Of a DNA stretch of 8,920 nucleotides, positions 1 through 6,275 are shown one piece after another (position 1 is the stretch's first letter; the number at the start of each line of letters is the position of its first letter). A program made the position numbers and the translations under genes. Origin of the DNA: Deltaproteobacteria bacterium (GTDB lineage Bacteria > UBA10199 > DSSB01); the NCBI GenBank assembly GCA_021414045.1, contig JAIOPF010000010.1, positions 1 to 8,920 on the forward strand, read 5' to 3'. The notes under the pieces were generated by a model. That model had not been told where the DNA came from, made no database searches, and was given only the letters and a program-made list of their open reading frames with translations.

Positions 1-1
1 G

Positions 2-574
2 GCGATTGACCGTGCCGGAGCCCAGGCCATCTGCATGGCCCCCCATGGCGATCTGGAAGTCATCAATCATTTGACCGGCGAACCGACGGGGGAAAAGCGC
101 AACATTCTCCTCGAATCCGCGCGCATCGCGCGAGGCAACATCAAGGACGTTGCCCAAATCAAGGGCAAGGATCTCGACGCCCTGATTTTGCCGGGCGGTT
201 TTGGTGCCGCCAAGAACCTCTGTGATTTCGCCTACAAGGGCCATGATGCGGTGCCTCACGCCGAGGTGGCCCGGCTCGTGAAAGAAGTGCATGCCGAGAA
301 AAAACCCATCGGCGCCATCTGCATCGCCCCAGCGACCATCGCGGCCATCCTAGGTCGCGGCGCTCATCCGACCCTGACCGTCGGCAACGACAAGGGAACG
401 GCGGAGGCTTTGCAAAAAATGGGAGCCCACCATCAAGATTGCCCCGTCCGCGAATTTTACGTCGACGAGAAGAACCGAATCGTCTCCACGCCCGCATACA
501 TGCTAGCCCAACGCGTGAGCGAGGCGGCGGATGGCATCGAGAAGCTTGTCAAAAAAGTCATTGAAATGAGTTGA
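2..574 (+). CDS. elbB: ElbB-type DJ-1/PfpI family protein (glyoxalase III-like), 5' end outside window
   Basis: The frame is open from base 2, and the residues before the first internal Met (AIDRAGAQAIC) match the usual ElbB N-terminal region, so the gene starts before the window. About 190 residues are visible; E. coli ElbB is about 217, so only some 25-30 residues are missing. Recognisable ElbB blocks are VINHLTGE, LPGGFGAAKNL, the nucleophile-elbow region GAICIAPA with its Cys, and STPAYMLAQ near the C-terminus. The fold is DJ-1/PfpI, class I glutamine amidotransferase-like. E. coli ElbB has reported weak glyoxalase III activity and was once linked to isoprenoid synthesis; its true substrate is unsettled. 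The protein is probably cytoplasmic. The stop lies 2 bp before the next ATG, so the two genes are probably co-transcribed. Family assignment is secure; the cellular role is not. Confidence 0.9.
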   Translation, partial: AIDRAGAQAICMAPHGDLEVINHLTGEPTGEKRNILLESARIARGNIKDVAQIKGKDLDALILPGGFGAAKNLCDFAYKGHDAVPHAEVARLVKEVHAEKKPIGAICIAPATIAAILGRGAHPTLTVGNDKGTAEALQKMGAHHQDCPVREFYVDEKNRIVSTPAYMLAQRVSEAADGIEKLVKKVIEMS

Positions 575-576
575 AT

Positions 577-897
577 ATGGCCCGCGATCCCAAAGTCACC
601 CCCATCACCCGCAACGATCCGCGGACCTTCTACGCCACCCGCGTCGCCCACACGCCGCAAGGCGAGGTCTGGGACCTCTGGACGGTCCTCGACGGCCGTC
701 GCGTCGGCAATCTCATCGTCGTCGACAACGGCGAAGTCGTCTACGGATTGGCCGCCGTTCGCAAGGGCACGGATCACGCCGAATTGACCGATCTCATGGA
801 TTGCCTCTACCCCCCCGCCTGCACCGAGGCCGCCCGCCAAGAGCTGATGGTGGTCGAGTACGAGGAAGAGCCGAAGATCTACGACACGACCTACTAA
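577..897 (+). CDS. Hypothetical protein, 106 aa, acidic C-terminus
   Basis: I do not recognise this family. I chose ATG 577, two bases after the elbB stop. An in-frame TTG at 571 overlaps that stop and is the alternative start. No good Shine-Dalgarno sequence is present, so translation probably depends on termination-reinitiation from elbB. The protein is soluble-looking, with no signal peptide or membrane segment. Its middle (EVWDLWTVLDGRRVGNLIVVDNGEVVYGL, about residues 29-57, written here only to locate it by its W and G/D-rich turns) reads as several short beta strands with turns. It continues into an Asp/Glu-rich stretch with two Cys (near LMDCLYPPACTE) and ends in an acidic tail (EYEEEPKIYDTTY). 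Codon use resembles its neighbours and it fills the space after elbB tightly, so it is likely a real gene. Function unknown. Confidence 0.68.
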   Translation: MARDPKVTPITRNDPRTFYATRVAHTPQGEVWDLWTVLDGRRVGNLIVVDNGEVVYGLAAVRKGTDHAELTDLMDCLYPPACTEAARQELMVVEYEEEPKIYDTTY

Positions 898-948
898 ATA
901 AAAAAAACGATGAAATGCTTGATTTATTCTCGGCGACTTCGCTAATGA

Positions 949-1005
949 GAGGTGGTGTGCGCTCGGGGTCATGAGCGGGGCACAGGTTCGATTCCTAACC
1001 ACTCG
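949..1005 (+). other. Degenerate tRNA-like element (T-arm remnant)
   Basis: GGTTCGATTCC at 985-995 matches the tRNA T-loop consensus (TTCRANY closed by G-C). A 5-bp stem CGCTC/GAGCG lies at 959-963 and 972-976, enclosing GGGGTCAT. GAG-g-TGGT at 949-956 can pair with ACCACTC at 998-1004 if one G bulges, giving an acceptor-like closure. The T-stem keeps only 3 of 5 pairs, one of the two inner arms is missing and there is no CCA. This is therefore not a functional tRNA. It is either a relic, such as a tRNA end left by an old integration, or chance similarity. Confidence 0.25.
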
Positions 1006-1014
1006 AGTCCTTCC

Positions 1015-1026
1015 CTAAAATTTTAG
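1015..1026. repeat. 12-bp perfect palindrome CTAAAATTTTAG
   Basis: This AT-only core with C/G ends lies in the non-coding gap before the FHA-protein gene. It is perfectly symmetric. It could be an operator half-site pair or a short hairpin, but no regulator is implicated by the sequence. Confidence 0.4.
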
Positions 1027-1041
1027 TTTCAAGATGAAGGG

Positions 1042-1073
1042 TTTCCCTACCTGGGGAAAATGCCTTCGAGGCA
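1042..1073 (+). promoter_or_regulatory. Two tandem small hairpins in the leader of the FHA-protein gene
   Basis: TTTCCC (1042-1047) pairs with GGGAAA (1054-1059). Immediately after it, TGCCT (1061-1065) pairs with AGGCA (1069-1073) around TCG. The second hairpin contains the only Shine-Dalgarno-like GAGG (1068-1071, in CGAGG), which lies 11 nt before ATG 1083. Folding could therefore restrain translation. No T-tract follows, so this is not a terminator. The role is inferred. Confidence 0.35.
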
Positions 1074-1082
1074 CGATCAACG

Positions 1083-4033
1083 ATGTTATCTCACCGCACT
1101 TCCTTGCGCGATACCCCCGCGCCGCTTTCCGCCGATATTCAGGTCCTTCGGTCCACCGTAAGCGAAATATTCTTTCCGAATGGTTCCCGTGCCATGGGCG
1201 ACCTTGACGCCATCGCTGGCCGGGAAATGGAAGCCGTGTTCGCGGAAACGGATCGCGGACTTATTAGCGAAAAATTATTCGAACTCGGCCGTCGTTGGCA
1301 GGAGCAGGGGCGATGGGACTCGTCGTCGCGGGCTTATTCGGCCGTTCGGGCACTGGCGGCGAAAGGCTTGGCTTCGGAATCGTCGCGAAATCGGGCCGAA
1401 CGGGCTTTGAAAACCATGTCCGGTCAAGGCGCCTCGGGAGACCGCTTCGAGCTTTTGCTGCCGGGAATTTTGCGGCAGGCCCTCGAGCCCCGGTCTATTT
1501 TGCCGATGCTGGCCGGAACCGTCGTCTCCGACCTCCTCAGGGGATTCGCCTTGAGTCGCCTGATGGCGGCGGAAGGCGCGGCTTGGTACACGCGAGGTTT
1601 GGGAGCTCGAGCTCTTTCAGGCCTGGCGGCGTTTACGGGCGAGGTGCCGACCTTCACCCTCATGGGGCATGCTCTTTCGATAAAGCTCAGGCGCGGCTTC
1701 CCCGCGGCGGAGTCGGCCGCGAGGCGATTTCCAAGATCGCCTCCTTCACCGGTTTGTTGGCGGCGCGGCGCGCCGAGGAGGCCGTGGGACTACGTCCCCG
1801 TATGGACGGCCAGACCTTGGGGACTGACGTTTTCGCTTCGATGTTGGGAATGGAAATCGGCGCGAGGCTGGCCCGTGTCGCCCTGGGTCCCGCTTATTCG
1901 CTTCGGATGCGGGCGGAACTGTTGCGTTCGCGGGAACTTGCCGCCCTGACGGCCCGTCACGAACACCCCTTGACCAAGCCTTGGTTGGCCCCGCTATTCG
2001 TCGCGATGTCCTCCGGGAGCGTCGGCGGCCTCGGCGCGGTCAGCGGAAGCTCTTCCGGAGTTCGCCCGACGGATGGGGTTAAACTTTCGAAGACCGAGAT
2101 TTATATCCAGGATTTGATACTCCGGATTCATCATTTGGACGAAGCCGCCGTTCAGGAATTATATCGAGTCCCCCTTGAAGAATTTGGCAAGAGGGCCCTG
2201 GCCGGAGATCCCAGGGCTATCGCGACTTTGGAAGAGTTGCATGACTTGGGCCATCGGGAGGCCGTTCATCACTTGGCGCAGGTCGTTCCGAAGTGGGCCT
2301 TGCGAGAAGTGGAACTCGCTCGAAGGGGAGAACCTTTTCGGGTGGAGCGGGTAAAGTCCATGAGATTGGCCGCCTTGGAGGGCGTCGCCCTCCAGCCTTC
2401 GGATCCCGCTTACTTGGATTGCGTTTCCGCCTTGTTCGATTTGCATCGGATGGAGCACCCAGACGCGGAGGGGGCGATTCGACACGCCTTCGAAGGGAAT
2501 GTCGACTCGGCGGTCCGCCTCCTGAAACTCGCGAGGGATCCGAATTTTTTCGGCCGCGACACGGCGCGCGAAATTTCGTGGCGGTCCTCTTTGGGGGTGT
2601 TGGTCGAGATGGCGAAGGAATCGGGCAACCTAAAAGCTTCGTCCACCGCCCTCTCGGCCTTGGTGGCCTTGTTGGAGGAGGCCCCTTCGCACCCTTTGGC
2701 GGCCCTGTCCTTGGCGCAAGTGGCGGAAAGCAACGGAGCGGAGCTGTTCCGTCACCTAGATATGAACTCCCTAGCGCGCGAAGGTTTTTTTTATCTCGTA
2801 GAGTCGGGGGATCTCGGCGCTCGCCTCGCTCTTCGTCTCGCGGTTCAGCACTCCGAGGCCGCCTGGGGAACCTTCCAAAGAAGGACTAAGCAAAAATACG
2901 ACGTCGAGCGAATGCCCCCGACGCCAGAACTTTCCGACCTCATCGATGCGTCGAGAATTTGGGAGAATTCCCAGGCAATCGTCGAGCGGCAAAGTTTTCC
3001 CGTGGCTTCGTCATGGCCCTTGGAGGATTTCCGGAATTATCAGGTGGGACGGGATCCGGGCGGCGCGCATCGTATCGTCCTGCCGGACCGGCGCGTGAGC
3101 CGAAAGCATCTGATGCTCAGGCGCCAAGGTGAGGCATTGACCCTGATCGATTCCATCGTGAAATACGCGGATCAGCAACCCAGTTACGGAGTATGGATTC
3201 AAAACCCTCAACATCCCGCGCTTTGGGAAAGAGCGGTGCCCGGCGTTCCGCATACCCTGTTGCCTGGTCGATCCTTCGCGATAGGAACGGTGACCTCGGC
3301 CCTAGGGACGAGGGAAGCCATCGTCCTTTCCTGGGACGGAAAGGGCGGACTTCAGACCCAAGAAAGTTTTATCAATATTTCGCGCCCCTGGAGCGACGAT
3401 GCTCCCACCACGGCGAAAAGCCTTGGGGTACAGCCCGCCGCCTCGCGCCTTCCACGAGCAGACGGAGGTTTGCTGGCGATCCTCGGTATCGGCAGCGGTT
3501 TGACCGCGCTGCTGGCCGGTCGCATTGCGGAGGCGGGTGTCTCGACGCTTTCCCATTCTTCCTCAGAGCTAGCTTCTTATTTGTTTCCCGCGCTGGTGCC
3601 CGCCGTGCTTGGCGGTATCTGGGGAATGAAGGGCGGAGGGGCGAGCGTTTTTCGAAAAACCGTGCCAGGGCCCCCGTTTTTGGACGTCGTCGTCGGGTCG
3701 GGTTCGAATGAGCGGCATTTGCGTTTGACCCCAACGGATGTCCCGAGCGGGGGAGGTCCTAGCAAGGAGATCGGGGATTCCACCTGGAGCGTGCTCACGG
3801 CCGAACCCCTGCACGAGCCGGGAGCCGCGAGTCCCCAAGTTCGCTTGAGGATGCTCCGGTCGGGCGAAATGAATTTTTCCCTTTCCGAGCGGGTAGCGCA
3901 TCGAGATCCGCTCGAAATCGTTGTTCCCGTTTCGGAGGCCTTGTCCCTGGGCTTGCTGCGGCAGCGCGGGGATGGACATCTCATTCCGGCCTCGGGGCAA
4001 TGCTTTCGCTTGCACCCCTTGAAGGCGCCGTGA
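1083..4033 (+). CDS. Large FHA-domain protein with helical repeats and two C-terminal TM helices; frame disrupted near 1676
   Basis: One protein is split over two frames. ATG 1083 opens a good frame through ...[15 protein letters not shown], after which that frame turns into Arg/Pro-rich nonsense. The sensible continuation ([19 protein letters not shown]) is in the -1 frame from about 1676 to the TGA at 4031-4033. Restoring one base in the T run at 1675-1677 gives about 983 residues. Residues ~1-330 are mostly helical with many Ala/Gly/Arg. Residues ~339-640 are short helical pairs resembling HEAT/TPR-like repeats. Residues ~650-755 form an FHA domain, with VGR, then RVSRKH (the conserved S-R-x-H phosphothreonine-binding signature), then a YGVWIQN strand. 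Hydrophobic segments at ~795-815 and ~829-850 are probably membrane helices, followed by a ~130-residue C-terminal domain I do not recognise. The FHA domain implies binding of phosphothreonine partners, so a signalling or scaffold role at the membrane is inferred. It appears monocistronic. Confidence 0.8.
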
Positions 4034-4054
4034 CGCCATCTGACGGTGGAAATA

Positions 4055-4084
4055 AAAAAGGCGTTCCAAGGGGAACGCCTTTTT
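4055..4084. terminator. Bidirectional rho-independent terminator
   Basis: A perfect 13-bp stem has its left arm, AAAAAGGCGTTCC, at 4055-4067 and its right arm at 4072-4084, around an AAGG tetraloop. It has an A-tract on one side and a T-tract on the other. It sits 21 bp after the FHA-gene stop and 19 bp after the original peroxiredoxin stop on the other strand, so it serves both convergent transcripts. Confidence 0.93.
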
Positions 4085-4103
4085 CTTTATAAGATAGAAA
4101 TTC

Positions 4104-4576
4104 TTACGCGTGTTTCTTGAAGTATTCCTTCGAAGAATCGGGCGTGGGCTTGATGGTGTCCGAACCCGGCTTCCAGTTGGCGGGGCAGACCTCGCCGTTT
4201 TTCTGGAAGAAGGCGAGGGCGTCGACGACGCGCAGGGCTTCGTCGGTGCTGCGTTGTCCTTGTTGACGTCGGCGACCAGGGGATACTTGAGCTCGCCCAA
4301 TCCGCCTTCGGCACGGGGGGTTTTCTTCCAGGCCAAGTGCGAGAACTGGCTGTCGATGGAAACGCCGAGCAGCTGGACGTTGCGCTTCTTGAATTCATCG
4401 GCCGCTTGGCTGAAGGCCAGGATTTCAGTGGGGCAGACGAAGGTGAAGTCGAGGGGGTAGAAGAACAGGACGACCTTCTTGCCCTTGTAATCCGCCAGCG
4501 AAATTTCCTTGAACGAGTTGTCTTCCATGACCGCCACGGCTTTGAAGTCGGGGGCCTTTTGCGTCACTTGAATCAT
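4104..4576 (-). CDS. 2-Cys peroxiredoxin (AhpC/Prx1 family), broken by an internal deletion and frameshift
   Basis: The start ATG (4574-4576) has an AAGGAG ribosome site 8 nt upstream. Residues 1-108 are typical Prx1: [14 protein letters not shown] carries the peroxidatic Cys48, with Pro41 and Thr45 of the P-x3-T-x2-C motif. After VADVNKDN the frame becomes nonsense. Reading on from about 4250 in another frame restores the normal C-terminus: [16 protein letters not shown], then GEVCPANW with the resolving Cys, ending in KKHA and TAA at 4104-4106. The roughly 40-residue block normally between these halves is absent, including the conserved active-site Arg (the LRGLF region). The lost length is 3n+1 bases. 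Untouched, translation runs on to 3569 through the terminator and antisense to the FHA gene. As written, the gene cannot make an active peroxidase. An intact version would reduce H2O2 and organic hydroperoxides in the cytoplasm. Confidence 0.9.
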
Positions 4577-4613
4577 GATTCGATCTCCTTAGATTAAATG
4601 CCGTAGCGCCTAA

Positions 4614-4646
4614 GAATCGACGCCCCGTCATGGGGTGGTTCGATTC
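4614..4646 (-). promoter_or_regulatory. Imperfect hairpin in the peroxiredoxin 5' leader
   Basis: GAATCGA (4614-4620) pairs with TCGATTC (4640-4646). An inner CCCC (4623-4626) pairs with GGGG (4632-4635) across the loop GTCAT. The two stems are separated by a small asymmetric internal loop. It lies between the proposed promoter and the ribosome site of the peroxiredoxin gene and has no T-tract after it on the minus strand, so a leader structure or regulator-binding site is more likely than a terminator. No known riboswitch class is recognised. Confidence 0.4.
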
Positions 4647-4672
4647 GGGTAAACTCTACATGGACTGGATAG

Positions 4673-4702
4673 GGTATAGCCTAGCGCCAAAATGAGGGTC
4701 AA
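4673..4702 (-). promoter_or_regulatory. Candidate sigma-70 promoter for the peroxiredoxin gene
   Basis: On the minus strand TTGACC (4702-4697) is followed after 18 bp by TATACC (4678-4673). The -35 matches 5 of 6 consensus bases and the -10 matches 4 of 6. The -35 overlaps the TGA stop of the upstream zinc-ribbon CBS gene, and the predicted start leaves a leader of about 90 nt. This would let the peroxiredoxin be transcribed independently of the korAB operon. Confidence 0.5.
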
Positions 4703-5232
4703 GGGTTGGATTCGTGGATTCCCACGGCGTTGGGGAACATTTCGGCCAGGTATTCGAGGATATCCCGGACGCTGACGACCCGCTCGGGGCGGCCTTCATG
4801 CAGGATGGGGATATGACGGAAACCGCCCAGGGCCATTTTGTGCAGGGCATAGGCGATTTTGTCGCCGAACTCGAGGGTATCGGGATTGCGCGTCATGATT
4901 TGGGAGACGGGGATGGTCTCCCAGTCTTGGACTTTTCCCATCACCTTGAAGAGCAGGTCTCGCTCGGTGACGATGCCGACCAATTTGCCCGCGTCGACGA
5001 TGAGGACGCTACGGTTTTCCAGGGCGAGCTGGTCCGCGACCGCCCTTAGTTTCGTGTCGGGTCCGAGGCAAATCGGCGCGCTGCCCGGCAGCGTGCTCAG
5101 GGCGTCCTTGGCGATGCTTTTTTCGAGGCGCGTGCTGGGACGCACCCCATCGAAGGCGGTCAGATCCTCCCCGCAATCGTCGCAGTCGTCGCTGCCGGCG
5201 ATGTTCTCGCTTCCGCAAAAGGGGCACTTCAT
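4699..5232 (-). CDS. Zinc-ribbon plus tandem CBS-domain protein, 177 aa
   Basis: I chose ATG 5232 because a strong GGAGGGGGG site lies 6 nt upstream and the start overlaps the korB stop in an ATGA (5229-5232). A longer in-frame start at 5280 lies within korB and its extra 16 residues look unrelated. Residues 3-20 form a small zinc ribbon, CPFCG...CDDCG, with Cys 3, 6, 17 and 20. After a linker come two CBS motifs, about residues 50-110 (ending VGIVTERDLL) and 115-175 (ending VVSVRDILEYLAEMFP). CBS pairs typically bind AMP, ATP or other adenosyl ligands and modulate partner enzymes. Translational coupling to korB makes the oxidoreductase the obvious candidate target, but this is inference. No catalytic domain is attached. 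Confidence 0.88.
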   Translation of the reverse strand: MKCPFCGSENIAGSDDCDDCGEDLTAFDGVRPSTRLEKSIAKDALSTLPGSAPICLGPDTKLRAVADQLALENRSVLIVDAGKLVGIVTERDLLFKVMGKVQDWETIPVSQIMTRNPDTLEFGDKIAYALHKMALGGFRHIPILHEGRPERVVSVRDILEYLAEMFPNAVGIHESNP

Positions 5233-6275
5233 GTTTTTCCCCCCTCCGCGGCGACCGTCCAGGTGTCGCCGCTGCTCCAAAGTTTTTCCAGATTTCCCGG
5301 GCCCTGTTTCTCGATGGCCGCCGCCACCTGTTCGTTGACCAGCTGGTCATAGGTCGGGCGGCGTATCGCGCGGAAGACGCCCATCGGCACCGGGAAACGG
5401 GGCAGGTCCATCCGCGAGAGGAATTCGGCATAGGTCGGATTTTCGCTGTGCGGCTCGTGGATCAAGAGATCGGCGGGAGGCGATTTCGGATCGAAGGTCA
5501 CGACCTCGGGTTCCAAGCCCTTCAATCGTATGCCCTTGTTGCGGTCCTTGCCGAAGATCAGCGGCTTGCCGGAGGTCAAGACCAGCGACATGTCGTCGCG
5601 GGTCTGCTTCTCGTCGATGGCTTGGAAGGCATTGTCGTTGAAGATGACGCAATTCTGGTAGATCTCGACGAAGGCCGAACCCCGATGCTCGCCCGCCGCC
5701 TGGAAGACCTCGGCCATGTGCTTGACGTCGGTATCGTGGGTGCGGGCGACGAAGGTGGCTTCCGAGCCCAGCGCCAGGCTCATCGGGTTGAGCGGATAAT
5801 CCACGCTGCCGAAAGGAGTCGACTTGGTCTTCTTCCCGAATTCCGAGGTCGGGGAATATTGTCCCTTGGTCAGGCCGTAGATGCGATTATTAAAGAGCAG
5901 TATCTTCAGGTCGACGTTGCGGCGCAGGGCGTGGATCAGGTGATTGCCGCCGATGCTGAGTCCGTCGCCGTCGCCGGTGATGACCCAGACGGAGAGGTCC
6001 GGACGATAGACCTTGAGCCCCGTCGCGATGGCGGGAGCGCGGCCGTGGATGGTGTGGAAGCCGTAAGTCTCCATGTAATAGGGGAATCGGCTGGAACATC
6101 CGATTCCCGAGACGAAGACGAAATTCTGCCGCGGAATGCCCAGCTTGGGCAGGACGTTCTGCATCGTCGCCAAAATGGCGTAATCCCCGCAACCGGGGCA
6201 CCAGCGGACGTCCTGGTCGCTGATGAAATCCTTGCGCGTCGCGACGGGCGCGGGGCTAGCGGTTTCCGGCGGCAT
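5229..6275 (-). CDS. korB: 2-oxoacid:ferredoxin oxidoreductase, beta (TPP-binding) subunit
   Basis: This intact 348-residue protein is of usual length. ATG 6275 has GGAGGT 5 nt upstream and overlaps the korA stop by 20 bp. Residues ~20-300 form the TPP-binding domain. CPGCG holds Cys26 and Cys29, and Cys60 (SGIGCSSRFPYY) and Cys209 (EIYQNCVIFND) are spaced as the four ligands of the catalytic [4Fe-4S] cluster in this family. GDGDGLSIGGNH at 101-112 and the following FNN at 128-130 form the Mg-TPP motif. The enzyme decarboxylates a 2-oxoacid with CoA and passes electrons to ferredoxin, reversibly, in the cytoplasm. The 2-oxoglutarate versus pyruvate preference cannot be settled from sequence alone. 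The two-subunit, gamma-alpha plus beta layout is the form often labelled KorAB. The C-terminal ~50 residues include the usual DLPRFPVPMGVFR segment. Confidence 0.95.
   Translation of the reverse strand: MPPETASPAPVATRKDFISDQDVRWCPGCGDYAILATMQNVLPKLGIPRQNFVFVSGIGCSSRFPYYMETYGFHTIHGRAPAIATGLKVYRPDLSVWVITGDGDGLSIGGNHLIHALRRNVDLKILLFNNRIYGLTKGQYSPTSEFGKKTKSTPFGSVDYPLNPMSLALGSEATFVARTHDTDVKHMAEVFQAAGEHRGSAFVEIYQNCVIFNDNAFQAIDEKQTRDDMSLVLTSGKPLIFGKDRNKGIRLKGLEPEVVTFDPKSPPADLLIHEPHSENPTYAEFLSRMDLPRFPVPMGVFRAIRRPTYDQLVNEQVAAAIEKQGPGNLEKLWSSGDTWTVAAEGGKT
5233..5247 (-). promoter_or_regulatory. Strong ribosome-binding site deciding the zinc-ribbon CBS start
   Basis: GGAGGGGGG on the minus strand (5247-5239) lies 6 nt before ATG 5232, inside the last codons of korB. 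It supports the short start and coupled translation. Confidence 0.7.

Noticed and set aside
949..1005. Functional tRNA gene
   Set aside because: One arm is missing, the T-stem has only 3 pairs and there is no CCA; kept only as a possible relic.
1674..1680. Programmed -1 ribosomal frameshift site
   Set aside because: No canonical slippery heptamer and no evident downstream stem-loop; a missing base is simpler.
1676..1949. Tail of the first FHA-gene frame (to 1949) as a separate C-terminus
   Set aside because: After residue ~198 it becomes Arg/Pro/Trp-rich while the -1 frame gives sensible sequence, so the tail is a frame artefact.
3569..4100. Long minus-strand open frame continuing from the peroxiredoxin to 3569, antisense to the FHA gene
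   Set aside because: It is read-through created by the frame break; it crosses the terminator, is Arg/Pro/Ser-rich, and has no family resemblance.
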